A stretch of 64,000 nt of DNA from Hyphomicrobiales bacterium (GTDB lineage Bacteria; Pseudomonadota; Alphaproteobacteria; Rhizobiales; CAJQND01): NCBI GenBank assembly GCA_028285595.1, contig JANQOW010000137.1, positions 102,973-166,972 on the forward strand, given 5' to 3'. Of this stretch, positions 47,344-56,067 are shown piece after piece. Position 1 is the first letter of the stretch; each line of letters opens with the position of its first letter. The position numbers and the translations under genes were made by a program. The notes under the pieces are model-generated. The model was not told the origin of the DNA, ran no database searches, and saw only the letters and a list, made by a program, of their open reading frames with translations.

Positions 47344-47829
47344 ATGCAGGATTCAGGTGGTCCAACCTACCCAGGCGATACTGCAGATGCTGTGCAGTTC
47401 CTTAAATTGGCGACTGAATTCCGCATGGCCGCCAAGTCGCTGGAACAACTGGGACGGCCTGGTCAACCCATGTCTAGGGCGCCATATCGGTTTGCCGCGA
47501 TCCATGCGATTGAACTGTATTTGAACGCCTTATTGAGGCACGCCGGACTGAGCGTCAGTCAGATTCGCAATATGCACCACAACCTGGAGGCGCGAACAAC
47601 ACTTGCCGAAGATTGTGGATTGCGGCTGAGGAAGAGAACTCTCAAGCATCTAAGCACCATAACTGATAGTCGCGAGTATCTTGTGAGCCGTTACGACCCG
47701 GAAATGATTGGAACTGTCTCAGAACTCAACCGCCTCAATGCGAGTTTGGATGAGGTCGCGCAAAAGGTTACTGATCTTGTTGTGGCGTCCGAGCTTAACC
47801 CTGAGCGGACAAAAAGCATTTCTGGGTGA
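47344..47829 (+). CDS. HEPN-like helical protein, unknown
   Basis: This is a 161-residue protein. CAGGAG lies before ATG 47344. It is all-helical, with FAAIHAIELYLNALLRHAG and IRNMHHNLEARTTL, a pattern like HEPN domains (AAxHAxELxLKALL then gHNL). The HEPN nuclease motif RX4-6H is not clearly present, so catalytic activity is doubtful. There is no partner nucleotidyltransferase gene next to it. The next gene is over 300 bases away. Confidence 0.5.
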   Translation: MQDSGGPTYPGDTADAVQFLKLATEFRMAAKSLEQLGRPGQPMSRAPYRFAAIHAIELYLNALLRHAGLSVSQIRNMHHNLEARTTLAEDCGLRLRKRTLKHLSTITDSREYLVSRYDPEMIGTVSELNRLNASLDEVAQKVTDLVVASELNPERTKSISG

Positions 47830-47840
47830 ACGTCAGTTCC

Positions 47841-47918
47841 GGGCTCAGTGACCTCGGGGCCAGCGAGGGGCAGCTATGCGGGCTTTTTGACCAGATATGC
47901 AGAGGGCGCTAAATGTCC
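47841..47918 (+). repeat. Dispersed intergenic repeat, copy 1
   Basis: It starts GGGCTCAGTGACCTCGGGGC, then has GGCAGCTATGCGGGC, and ends AAATGTCC. Its layout matches copies at 49826, 59101 and others. The rest of the 47830-48178 gap shows nothing I can support; an open frame across it starts inside the repeat. Confidence 0.6.
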
Positions 47919-48178
47919 AGTTAAGAAGGAGATGCTGATGTTTTTCGAGAGCACCGGAGTTCCACAAATTCCCAAAAGACACCCGCTCTGGTCTCCCTGG
48001 TCAGCAGTTATGATGAAACAAAAACTCCAGCCAGTTCGTGATTGCAATCACATGCACCAGCCTCACCTGTCCGAATACTCTCGACGCTCTGAGCGGTTGA
48101 GGTTGATAGCTTCAATCCGTGCCATGCCGAGCAGAGCCCAAATGCGCGTTGGAGAACATGTGAGCTCTGACTCTCAGA

Positions 48179-48715
48179 TTACATTCTTCTCGCGAACCAC
48201 ATGCGGCGGAGTGTTGCATCACGTTTGATGAAGTGGTGATACAGCGCCGCACCCGCATGCAGGATGAGCAGAATGATCATGGCTCGCGCACCCACACCGT
48301 GTGGGACGCGAGGTGGATACTGGTTGAAATCGGGCAAGCTGCCTTCTCCGCCAAACACTATTGGTGCCGCACTTGAGACGGCGAACATGCCAATGCCGCT
48401 AGCCGCCATGCCAATGATGATTAGATAGAAAAGTACATGAACCGCTTTAGCGGACAGCTCCTGCCACCGCGGGCCACCACCAATCGCATCTGGCCTGGAA
48501 TCAAATCGCCACCAGGCAACGCGAGCAAGTGTCAGGAGCAGTATGCTGACGCCCAAAGCTGCATGGACCCTTAGAAGGCTCGCCTTTGCAATCGGATCAA
48601 GTGTACCACTCGCTCTAAATCCCAAGACCAAGAGGGCTATTATTAGCACCGCGGACACCCAGTGTATTGTTATCGCGACGGTGCCGTAGTGAGATTTCGC
48701 GCTCTTCATAGACAT
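48179..48715 (-). CDS. Cytochrome b561-type membrane protein
   Basis: This 178-residue protein has four membrane helices with haem-ligand histidines: HYGTVAITIHWVSAVLII, LLRVHAALGVSILLLTLARV, KAVHVLFYLIIIGMAASG and LILHAGAALYHHFIKRD. It belongs to the CybB/b561 group, which passes electrons between quinol and other carriers. It is the second gene of an operon with the ABM gene at 48740-49108, 24 bases upstream. A divergent MarR gene likely controls both. Confidence 0.88.
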   Translation of the reverse strand: MSMKSAKSHYGTVAITIHWVSAVLIIALLVLGFRASGTLDPIAKASLLRVHAALGVSILLLTLARVAWWRFDSRPDAIGGGPRWQELSAKAVHVLFYLIIIGMAASGIGMFAVSSAAPIVFGGEGSLPDFNQYPPRVPHGVGARAMIILLILHAGAALYHHFIKRDATLRRMWFARRM

Positions 48716-48739
48716 GATTGATTCCTTGGCGGCAGCTTG

Positions 48740-49108
48740 TCAGACCGTGCAGCAATTTGTGACAGCTATCTTTTCAAACAGGTGAGGCGCGGTAACCGCG
48801 CTTGAGGGGTAGTGACTTAGCGCGTTCTGAAACTCAGGCTTCGAAAAGGCCGCACGAAAATCAGACACGGATTCCCAAACTGCATAGTTCAAGAACATGC
48901 TGCTTTCCCCTACTGCCTTGTGCAGTTGAGTGCTGATGTAACCCGGCTGCCTTTTCATATAGAGAGCATCATCCCTCCAAGCTTTAACCAATGCGTCTTG
49001 ATCCTTTGGATCAACGGTGAACACGTTGACGAGCACGACTGGTCCGGCGTTGACGCCCAATTGCTGTTGGATTGGAAAATCGGGATCTAGGGGCTTGAAG
49101 TCCACCAT
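48740..49108 (-). CDS. Antibiotic biosynthesis monooxygenase (ABM) domain protein
   Basis: This 122-residue protein has an ABM domain with VVLVNVFTVDPKDQDALVKA, YISTQLHKAV and FLNYAVWESVSDFRAAF. AAGGAAC precedes the ATG. It may be a quinol monooxygenase-like protein or a haem- or small-molecule-binding protein. It is the first gene of the operon with cytochrome b561 and faces the MarR gene across an operator region. Confidence 0.82.
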   Translation of the reverse strand: MVDFKPLDPDFPIQQQLGVNAGPVVLVNVFTVDPKDQDALVKAWRDDALYMKRQPGYISTQLHKAVGESSMFLNYAVWESVSDFRAAFSKPEFQNALSHYPSSAVTAPHLFEKIAVTNCCTV

Positions 49109-49145
49109 TTGCTTTGTTCCTTGATTATTCAGTTAATTTGGTGTC

Positions 49146-49196
49146 ATGTTGTCAAATTGACGGCGGAGGTAAACCATTTTGACAACACGTTGTCAA
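49146..49196. promoter_or_regulatory. MarR operator between the divergent genes
   Basis: TTGACAACACGTTGTCAA at 49179-49196 is a perfect palindrome (7-bp arms). A second related site TGTTGTCAAATTGAC lies at about 49147-49161. Both fall between the MarR start and the ABM start, a classic position for autoregulation. Confidence 0.7.
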
Positions 49197-49215
49197 CTAC
49201 AAAAAAGGAACTTGC

Positions 49216-49695
49216 ATGTCGGATGGGAAATGGACGGAAGAAGGTGAGGCCGTGACGGCGCTGATCCTGGATGTGTTTCGTCTCAACGGACGCCTGCTTG
49301 TTGCGGGCGACAGACTGGTTGCCGAACTCGGGTTGACCAGCGCTCGATGGCAGGTTCTAGGTGCTATAGCTTACGCTGAACGGCCAGAGTCCGTTGCATG
49401 GCATGCAAGGACGATGGGCGTGCATCGTCAAGGCATCCAGCGCATTGCCAACGAGTTGGAAACTGAAGGCATTGTGGATTTCCGACCCAATCCGCACCAC
49501 AAGCGGGCGCATCTTGTGGTTCTCACCTCCAAGGGACAAAAGCTTTTTGAAGCCGCCCTTGCTTTGCAGGCACCCTGGGTAAACAGGTTGTCAAACGGTC
49601 TAAATACAAAAGACATCGGCACGGCGAGGAGAGTGATCGAACAACTAAAGTCACACCTCGAAAATGAGATTGAATTTGGCATATCGAATGATTGA
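49216..49695 (+). CDS. MarR-family transcriptional regulator
   Basis: This 159-residue protein has a winged helix with GLTSARWQVLGAIAYA, ARTMGVHRQGIQRIANELE and the wing FRPNPHHKRAHLVVLTSKG. It has no cysteine, so it should sense a ligand rather than a thiol oxidant. It lies divergent to the ABM/b561 operon with palindromic sites between. The likely role is repression of that operon and of itself. Confidence 0.9.
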   Translation: MSDGKWTEEGEAVTALILDVFRLNGRLLVAGDRLVAELGLTSARWQVLGAIAYAERPESVAWHARTMGVHRQGIQRIANELETEGIVDFRPNPHHKRAHLVVLTSKGQKLFEAALALQAPWVNRLSNGLNTKDIGTARRVIEQLKSHLENEIEFGISND

Positions 49696-49802
49696 AGTAC
49701 GCGCTCCCAACAAGCGTCCACTGTCTCAATATCCCTCCCCAGCAATGGCAACTACCGACGGTAAAGCTGCCGCTCACCTGCCGCGCGCCGAAGGTCCGCA
49801 AT

Positions 49803-49884
49803 GGGCGTAAAACCGCCATTGGACAGGGCTCAGCGACCGCGGGGCCAGCGAATGGCAGCTCTGTGGACAAAGTGACCAGGAACG
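49803..49884 (+). repeat. Dispersed intergenic repeat, copy 2
   Basis: This copy reads GGGCTCAGCGACCGCGGGGC (from 49826) and GGCAGCTCTGTGGACAAAG. It shares an upstream AACCGCCATTGGAC with copy 4 at 52150-52262. The rest of 49696-50076 has no supported gene. Confidence 0.6.
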
Positions 49885-50038
49885 GATGATTGGGGAAGCC
49901 TCCGCTATTGATAATGCAATGGCTGTTTTTGGGTTCCGAAAGACGGTAAGTTCTATCCAAGAAACTGATGGTGACCATGGCCAATATAGCGGCGTCCGGA
50001 AACTGATGGAGCGTTATGATGTCCGATGATCAATGGGA

Positions 50039-50066
50039 AGCGTTCATAAGCGTTCATAAGCGTTCT
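50039..50066 (+). repeat. 10-bp tandem repeat before the 50077 gene
   Basis: CGTTCATAAG occurs twice in tandem and is followed by a third partial copy (CGTTC). It lies directly before the small gene at 50077 and could be a slippage site or part of its leader. Confidence 0.5.
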
Positions 50067-50076
50067 TGCAGAGACT

Positions 50077-50289
50077 ATGGGTAACATCAATCGAGACAAA
50101 AGCTACACCCTCGACTCCCTCGTCTCGGCCTGTGATGCGATCGTAAAATTTTATGGTGTCCTCGATGAGGAAATCGTTCTCTTCGCTGTGAACACTATCA
50201 CAGAAAAGGACGGTTTTTCAGATGGCTACGCTGAAGTCCTTGAGCTGGCAGAAAAAAAGTTTCACAACAAGAGTTTGTTGAATATATGA
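50077..50289 (+). CDS. Small protein, unknown
   Basis: This is a 70-residue acidic frame (SACDAIVKFYGVLDEEIVLF, YAEVLELAEKKFHNKSLL). There is no strong ribosome site and no recognised family. It could be a real small gene or a fragment of a larger lost one. It sits after a 10-bp tandem repeat and before another dispersed repeat copy. Confidence 0.3.
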   Translation: MGNINRDKSYTLDSLVSACDAIVKFYGVLDEEIVLFAVNTITEKDGFSDGYAEVLELAEKKFHNKSLLNI

Positions 50290-50394
50290 ACAGCTAGCCA
50301 ACGTTCCAATCTATTGGTTCGACTGTGAAATCTAGAGTTCTAACTGCTCAAGAACTTCACCATAGCTGTTGGCGAATTTAGTGGACCTCTTTGT

Positions 50395-50440
50395 AGCTGA
50401 ACGGCAGCTGTGCGGACTTAGAGCATCCATTGAGCGTTAG
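50395..50440 (+). repeat. Dispersed intergenic repeat, short copy
   Basis: Only the core (ACGGCAGCTGTGCGGACTTA) is present. The rest of the 50290-50554 gap shows no gene. Confidence 0.4.
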
Positions 50441-50554
50441 CAGCGAAAGTCTGCTTTCATTTTACGGGATTTTAGGACAGGTCTGTTTGGCTATTGGACA
50501 CATGATTGTATCGAGAACAGATATGTCGCGGTCTTGTATCCATTGGCTATTCAA

Positions 50555-51133
50555 ATGAGACGACATCTATTCCCCTCGATTGCGTTATCAAATGGCAACA
50601 GTGCGATTTGCCTGGCTTTCGCCATTACGGTCCTCGCACTTTCCTCTGGTGGAGCCGACGCGTGTATCCGCCCCAGTGGCAATGCTGATGGGTTCAATCC
50701 TGATCGTTTCCTTGCGGCCGATGTCGCGTTCAAAGGACACGTGATTGCAGCAAAGTCCAAAGGGGCTATTCGTACCTATGCGGTTGAACATACCTACAAG
50801 GGACCGCATCGCAGCGAGTGGGTGATTGTTGCACCGTACGGCTCCTTCTGGACGGTCTCCATTATTGACGGGGAGCTAACGCGATCATCAGAACTGCCTG
50901 CGTCCGACAAATCGTTCATCATCGGTATTCGGGAGTTTGCGACAAGCGAATACGATCAGAACTTGAAGTGTTCTTATCCTCAAACTGTGAGAGCTGATGC
51001 AAAACACATCGCAGGTGGCGGAAGTATCTGGTGTATGCCGCCGCTCATTGCGGAGTTCACACCGGAGCTGGGTGCCAAGATGGCATTTGCTGCCAGGAAG
51101 CTTGGCAATGATAATGCAACAGAGTGGGATTGA
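50555..51133 (+). CDS. Secreted protein, unknown
   Basis: This is a 192-residue protein from ATG 50555. It has a signal peptide (SAICLAFAITVLALSSGGADA) and six cysteines or fewer, with CIRPSGN right after the signal. It also has a YAVEHTYKGPHRSEWVIV segment that resembles the beta-sandwich of secreted tissue-inhibitor-like or adhesion proteins. I do not recognise a family. Confidence 0.5.
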   Translation: MRRHLFPSIALSNGNSAICLAFAITVLALSSGGADACIRPSGNADGFNPDRFLAADVAFKGHVIAAKSKGAIRTYAVEHTYKGPHRSEWVIVAPYGSFWTVSIIDGELTRSSELPASDKSFIIGIREFATSEYDQNLKCSYPQTVRADAKHIAGGGSIWCMPPLIAEFTPELGAKMAFAARKLGNDNATEWD

Positions 51134-51169
51134 CCCTGTTTCATATCGTGGTGTGGTGAACATAGCCAA

Positions 51170-51997
51170 ATGCGCAAAGCAATAGGGTTCGCGAAGGGTT
51201 TTCTAAGTTTCTCCATTACGCTCTACTTGGCGGCCCTGGTGGCGATGTACTTTGCGCAGGAGCGGCTCATTTTCCCCGCTCCGGATGTCGATGTACGCGG
51301 CGTTGAAACAGAGCACTTCAACCCAGTGTCCATTCCGACCCCCGATGGAGAGCTGCTCTATGCACTTCACCATCCCGCCAAGAGGGACGAAGCCACCATT
51401 CTGGTGTTTCACGGAAACGGCGATGCGGCCATCTTTCAAACTGCGAAAGGCCGACGCCTGGTCGATCAAGGCTTCGGGGTGCTGCTGGTAGAGTATCGAG
51501 GTTATCCTGGAAGTACTGGTCACCCCACGGAGACGGGCTTGTTTGCGGACGGAGTTGCGGCTTATGACTTTGTCCATGCTCAAAATAAGCAGGCAATCGG
51601 CTTGTATGCCCACTCGTTGGGAACCGGCGTTGCGGTAAAACTTGCCACGGAGCGCGACGTGTTTGCGGTGGTTTTGGAGGCGCCATTTGACTCCCTCATG
51701 GCTGTGGCACAGGGGCGCTTTCCATGGGTGCCGATGAGTTTGCTACTCAAGCATCGGTTTCGTTCAGATCTCCTGGTGACGGATGTAAGATCACCAATGC
51801 TGATCATGCACGGGAGCAAAGATAGAGCGATCCCAGTTCATCACGGCAGGCAATTGCATCAGCGAGCCGGCTCCAAGGCAAAGTTCTTAGAGATTGAGAA
51901 CGCCGGCCACAACGATCTTTCCAAGTTTGGAGCCACCCATAACGCCATAGAGTTCTTCAAAAGCGTACGCGACCTGAAAGCAACTAGCCCCGGCTAG
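51170..51997 (+). CDS. Alpha/beta hydrolase (Bem46/YfhR-like) with N-terminal membrane segment
   Basis: This 275-residue protein has a membrane helix at about 10-27 (FLSFSITLYLAALVAMYFAQ) and then an alpha/beta-hydrolase domain. It has ILVFHGNGDAA, the nucleophile Ser in LYAHSLGTGVAVKLA, the acid region MLIMHGSKDRAIPV, and the catalytic His in NAGHNDL. It would hydrolyse a lipid or acyl ester at the membrane. It begins 36 bases after the preceding secreted protein gene. Confidence 0.8.
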   Translation: MRKAIGFAKGFLSFSITLYLAALVAMYFAQERLIFPAPDVDVRGVETEHFNPVSIPTPDGELLYALHHPAKRDEATILVFHGNGDAAIFQTAKGRRLVDQGFGVLLVEYRGYPGSTGHPTETGLFADGVAAYDFVHAQNKQAIGLYAHSLGTGVAVKLATERDVFAVVLEAPFDSLMAVAQGRFPWVPMSLLLKHRFRSDLLVTDVRSPMLIMHGSKDRAIPVHHGRQLHQRAGSKAKFLEIENAGHNDLSKFGATHNAIEFFKSVRDLKATSPG

Positions 51998-52149
51998 CTC
52001 CGTTGAATTTTCGGGGGCAAAAGCTGCAGTTAGGAGGTGGCCAATGCTTTGGTTCAACGAGGGCCTTGCACCCCGAAGCCAAGCTTTCTTCGACGCCGTC
52101 TTAGCGGTTCTTGGAACCACGGTGAGCATTTTGTTTTAATGTCCACAAA

Positions 52150-52262
52150 GGGCTCAGAACCGCCATTGGACGGCGCTCAGCGACCGAGGGCAAAGCTCTG
52201 CGGACAAATCGAGCGTGCTCTGACGGGGCGTTGAGTGTCTGGTTTCAATGGCGAAGCAGACC
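52150..52262 (+). repeat. Dispersed intergenic repeat, copy 4
   Basis: It contains GGCGCTCAGCGACCGAGGGC, CAAAGCTCTGCGGACAAATC and TGACGGGGCGTTGAGTGTC. The gap 51998-52393 holds this copy, a short AT-rich run near 52310-52350 and no supported gene. Confidence 0.55.
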
Positions 52263-52393
52263 CGCTTATGAAGCATCGGCCTTCCGGTTATCGTCGAATT
52301 CACATTTAGCACAGTGATACAACTATAATGGTATATTATAATATCATAAACGCTTTAGTGGTAGGCTGCTCCTAGCTAAGATTGGAGCTCCGA

Positions 52394-53359
52394 ATGAGCG
52401 CGCGAGCAACGTACATCGTTTGTCTCATGGTTGCACTGATGTGTACCGGTGCGGCGCCTGCCAGTGCGGCTCCTCAAGTGTGCCGTGTGCTGATGGATTT
52501 AGAAGGTTTCGAAGCAGACCTCGGCGGCGTTCGCTCTGGCCGCCTGAAAGCTTCAAAGGTGCTGCTTCGCGTTCAACACGTGGAGCGAGCCTTTCATGAC
52601 CGGTTGATCTCGGACTTTTTTTCTGAGGCCCCCAAAAAGCAGTTCGAACTCTACACGGCTGCCCTCGCAGGCAGACTGAAAGAGAGCAACCCCTCCGATC
52701 ATAAGATGAACTCAAAGCTCAAACTGTCTGTTGAGGCCAGTTCTTGGCTTGGTCAGGCGATACAGAAGCACAAGTGCAGGATGAAGCCGAACGCACAGCT
52801 TGCGACAGATCTGGGCCAGTCTGGATCAGGCAACATGTCATCTCAGACCAAGCAAAAACCGACAGATCAAACGTCTGGGGTGGGCATGGTCGCTTTATCT
52901 GTCGGTTCAGTGCTGGCGGTAATCATTCTTCTGCTCGTGGTTTGGCGGTCTAGAGCAGCAAGCAAAGCCAACAATCTACACGGTTGCAATACCAGAGCGC
53001 TGCTGACGTTTGGGAACAATTGTACCGTGACTTATGTGTCTCACATTGGCCGTCGCAGGGCGAAGCTTCAGGCGCCTTCCATGGATGTGTCCGCGAAAGA
53101 TTTGGAGATCTATGTGGCGGGGCAGCACATTCCGGCCAAGCAGGAATGGGCGAACCGGTACTTCATTGGATTATCGTTTGTGGAGCCAATTTCTGATGAA
53201 GCCGTGACCGACATAATAGCCGGATCCAGAGAAAGGGATCAGCTTGCACAAATCGGCACGAATGCCACCGCGTGTTTTTTCCCAGGCTGCCATACAAACT
53301 GCCCCAAACACAGAGCAACTGAGGTTTCTTTGAAGAGCGCCGGCGAAGCTCAGGGCTAA
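52394..53359 (+). CDS. Membrane protein with signal peptide, central helix and PilZ-like C-terminus
   Basis: This protein has 321 residues from ATG 52394. It has a signal peptide (VCLMVALMCTGAAPASAA), then about 135 helical residues with cysteines in QVCRVLM and HKCRM. A membrane helix follows (MVALSVGSVLAVIILLLVVW, about 169-190), and then a small C-terminal beta domain (ALLTFGNNCTVTYVSHIGR) that resembles a PilZ-like fold without clear motif residues. The end has CFFPGCHTNCPKH, a possible metal site. Function unknown. Confidence 0.45.
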   Translation: MSARATYIVCLMVALMCTGAAPASAAPQVCRVLMDLEGFEADLGGVRSGRLKASKVLLRVQHVERAFHDRLISDFFSEAPKKQFELYTAALAGRLKESNPSDHKMNSKLKLSVEASSWLGQAIQKHKCRMKPNAQLATDLGQSGSGNMSSQTKQKPTDQTSGVGMVALSVGSVLAVIILLLVVWRSRAASKANNLHGCNTRALLTFGNNCTVTYVSHIGRRRAKLQAPSMDVSAKDLEIYVAGQHIPAKQEWANRYFIGLSFVEPISDEAVTDIIAGSRERDQLAQIGTNATACFFPGCHTNCPKHRATEVSLKSAGEAQG

Positions 53360-53395
53360 CGCCCCTCGCGAGTGAGAGGCTGAAGGTGGTCATCA

Positions 53396-53520
53396 GTTCC
53401 CGTTAAGCAAGGGCAGCTCTGCGGACATTTCGGCCGAAAGCGGGCGGACCCTGAATGTCCGATGTTGATGGCAGAGCTGACACAATTTGGGGGCGCAGGA
53501 CTTGCGGTAAGGGCCAATAG
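53396..53520 (+). repeat. Dispersed intergenic repeat, copy 5
   Basis: It contains GGCAGCTCTGCGGACATTTC, CCGAAAGCGGGCGGACC, TGAATGTCCGATGTTGATGG, CAGAGCTGACACAATTTGG and GGGCGCAGGACTTGCGGTAA. It is one of the three fullest copies, with the ones at 54361 and 59101. The rest of 53360-53675 shows no gene. Confidence 0.7.
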
Positions 53521-53675
53521 ACGACATCAGCAATCTCCCCGCGAGCGTGGGTTTGGGCACCTCTCACCTTCGTGATTGACTAAACGTTAATGTTGGTTGA
53601 GACTGTCATGGGGTCTGTAACTCAAAATATTCTTGGGCTACAGCAGCATAGGCAGTTAGGCAGAGGGGTATAAAA

Positions 53676-54269
53676 ATGCTCAAATCCATAAAACTTTTCG
53701 CTGTTACTTGTGGTTTTATGCTGTGTTTTTGGGGGAAAGCCAATGCGCTTCCAATTCAGTATAATTTTGATCTGACGGCCACGAGCGCTTCAAGCGCGTT
53801 CGGCGGCATCGCAGCGAACAGTGTGTTTTCCGGTTCAGTTTTTCTTGATCCGGCGTTTCCGAACTTGAGCGATGGAGACGGAAGCCTCACCAATTTGCTT
53901 GTGAATATAAACGGTTCCGTTTTCGATCAGAATGTTGCAACGAGCTGTGACTTCTGTTCCGCATCAACAAATTTCGATACTGATCCGCTCCCGTTTCTTG
54001 CTAGTGACCCCAACGGGTTCGTCGACATACTCGTGCGCGATTTGAACGTTGCTGGTGTCGGTCGGCTTTGGATTTCAAATTTCAGCTCCAACGATATAAC
54101 CTGGTTTGCCAATGACGTGTCGGGAGCCAGAGTTGACGGAACGTTTACGATCAGCGCAGCTCCGATCAGTGCAGTTCCGCTTCCAGCCGCTTTGCCGTTC
54201 CTCCTAAGCGCCCTTGGTTTCTTTGGCCTCATCGGCTGGCGCAGAAAGCGCGGATCTGCAGCTGCCTAG
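53676..54269 (+). CDS. VPLPA-CTERM sorting-signal exported protein
   Basis: This 197-residue protein has an N-terminal signal peptide (FAVTCGFMLCFWGKANA) and a beta-rich body. It ends with the sorting signal VPLPAALPFLLSALGFFGL followed by GWRRKRGS. Proteins with this C-terminus are cut and anchored or released by an exosortase/archaeosortase-type enzyme, which is not in the window. The terminator at 54296-54321 follows. Confidence 0.78.
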   Translation: MLKSIKLFAVTCGFMLCFWGKANALPIQYNFDLTATSASSAFGGIAANSVFSGSVFLDPAFPNLSDGDGSLTNLLVNINGSVFDQNVATSCDFCSASTNFDTDPLPFLASDPNGFVDILVRDLNVAGVGRLWISNFSSNDITWFANDVSGARVDGTFTISAAPISAVPLPAALPFLLSALGFFGLIGWRRKRGSAAA

Positions 54270-54295
54270 ATCCCAAGCCATAACTCAATCAATGA

Positions 54296-54321
54296 GCGGC
54301 CCTCTTGCGGGCCGCTTTTTT
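54296..54321 (+). terminator. Intrinsic terminator after the VPLPA-CTERM gene
   Basis: GCGGCCC and GGGCCGC form a perfect 7-bp stem with a 6-base loop, followed by a run of six T. Confidence 0.92.
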
Positions 54322-54360
54322 GTCGGAAGAGTTCTATAGCGGGTCATTTATTCCTTTTAG

Positions 54361-54478
54361 AACAAGGGCAGCTTCGCGGACTTTTCGACCGGAAACGGGT
54401 GGGGCCTGATTGTCCGATGTTGAGGGCAGAGCTGGCAGTATTTGGGGGCGCAGGGCTTGCGTTAGGTGCCAAAACCGG
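54361..54478 (+). repeat. Dispersed intergenic repeat, copy 6
   Basis: It contains AAGGGCAGCTTCGCGGACTT, CCGGAAACGGGTGGGGCC, TGTCCGATGTTGAGGGCAGA and TTTGGGGGCGCAGGGCTTGC. It aligns end to end with copy 5 at 53396 and copy 3 at 59101. Confidence 0.7.
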
Positions 54479-54509
54479 ACATCCACTCCGCCGCACCGTC
54501 CAGCATCAG

Positions 54510-55760
54510 TTAATATTTGGGCATAGGTGTAAAATGCAAACCAAAGCCAACGAAAGCCCGCGCGTCGACATTGCCTTCCACGCGACCATCATAATTGAAA
54601 CCGAGGCCTGAGGTCCCGCGAACATTGCGCTCCGGCGTGAAGTCGGCGGCAAAGCCGAAGCGCACAAAGGGTTGGAACCCTCCAGTTGATGTCAGCGGCA
54701 TGTCCAAGTCGGCACCTATCGTGAACCCAAGGTCGGTGGTGGTCTTCGTGAACCTCTCGCGCGCACCGCCGCCCCCGCTTTCATCAGTTTGCAGAGTGGT
54801 TTTGTTGATTTGGAGGCGCGGCCCGATGAAGAAGGTAAGCGCCGCTTTACACAGCGCGAAACCCAGATTGCACACATCTTGGTCCCCAACCTGCCGACCA
54901 AGATCTGATATCCGAATTCCGGTGTACAAGAGAATGAACCCGAGTTGGTCTTGCAACATAAAGGTGTCTCGACCGGGCGTTGGGTGGCGCTCGAACGTCG
55001 CGATGATTTGTTCGCCTTCAGGGTAAAGTCTGCCCCAGGCACCAATCGCGAAGCTCACGCCCGGGGAAAAATCAATAGCCGTTGTGCGGACATCAATACC
55101 CACCGAAACCTCTCCGGTCGTGTTCGACCCGAACTCCCTGTTGCCAAATGTGGGTTCGACGCGCCCGTCGCCGTTGACGGCGGTTACACCGAAGTCCACC
55201 GAGATGCTGGTGCCCGTTGAAAAAATCTTGCGCTGATGCGGAAAGGTGGGATTCACGACGCGAGACTGTTGGCGGTCCGCCTTGCGCGTGCTCGGCTCTG
55301 CTTTCTTTTTTTCTTCTTCTTCTTTTTTTCGTTCGGCCTGTTGTCGATCCCAAATGTCTCCCACGCGGTCCTTGATCTTCATGGGAACGCCAACTTTCTC
55401 GCCCGTATAATTCAAGCGATACAGTTCGATGTACTGTGCTGCGTCAGACAACCGGTCGACCTGTTCGTCTGTTCCAGTCTCCTTTGCTGCCTTTATCTTG
55501 ATTTCAATAGTTTCTTTCGCTCGCTGAAAAACCCGATGAACAAAGACCTGCCTTTGGTTTTCACCTAGTTCAGTGTTCTTCTCGATTCTCTCCAGCCGCT
55601 TCCTAATCTGCTTGCCGGCACCAGGTGCATGAGATTCGATTTCCTCGATCAGCGCCTGCTCAACAAAGAGATCCATAGGAGCTGGTGCTGCAAGTGCAGC
55701 AACTGAGACCAGCATCAAGACAAACGCAAAATGATTTCGCAGAAAACTCAATAGACACAT
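54510..55760 (-). CDS. Predicted outer-membrane beta-barrel protein with helical N-terminal region
   Basis: This protein has 416 residues from ATG 55760. It has a signal peptide (FAFVLMLVSVAALAAPA), then about 130 helical, charged residues with a Lys/Glu run (KKEEEEKKKAE). The C-terminal part (about 160-416) has alternating hydrophobic strands and turns typical of a barrel and ends PMPKY. The family is not recognised. A frame to 55808 is open but lacks support. A glycine run (ESGGGGARERF) lies in one loop. Confidence 0.5.
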   Translation of the reverse strand: MCLLSFLRNHFAFVLMLVSVAALAAPAPMDLFVEQALIEEIESHAPGAGKQIRKRLERIEKNTELGENQRQVFVHRVFQRAKETIEIKIKAAKETGTDEQVDRLSDAAQYIELYRLNYTGEKVGVPMKIKDRVGDIWDRQQAERKKEEEEKKKAEPSTRKADRQQSRVVNPTFPHQRKIFSTGTSISVDFGVTAVNGDGRVEPTFGNREFGSNTTGEVSVGIDVRTTAIDFSPGVSFAIGAWGRLYPEGEQIIATFERHPTPGRDTFMLQDQLGFILLYTGIRISDLGRQVGDQDVCNLGFALCKAALTFFIGPRLQINKTTLQTDESGGGGARERFTKTTTDLGFTIGADLDMPLTSTGGFQPFVRFGFAADFTPERNVRGTSGLGFNYDGRVEGNVDARAFVGFGLHFTPMPKY

Positions 55761-56067
55761 TGGTAAATCGTCCCGCCCACGAACGCTCTCACCCCCACTT
55801 TCTATCAATAAATATTACATGCTGGATGAAATCTTGGAAGTACACCAACATCTGAATCATTTTGATGAGTTGCATTTTGGCCACACGGGAGTTTCTCGAA
55901 CGGTCGCCATTGGCATTTGGTGGGATATTGTGGTTGGGGTCCTGAAGGAGCGTTTTTATTTGCTGGAAACCATCTCGCGTAGGATCACCTAGAGCATGCT
56001 ACTTGTCCAAATTTGGCCTACCCCCACCGAAGAAATCTATCTCCCCGGAACGTCATTTCCACGGCTC

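Noticed and set aside
47848..48228. Forward frame of 126 codons
   Set aside because: It starts inside a dispersed repeat copy, overlaps the end of the cytochrome b561 gene and has no protein-like pattern.
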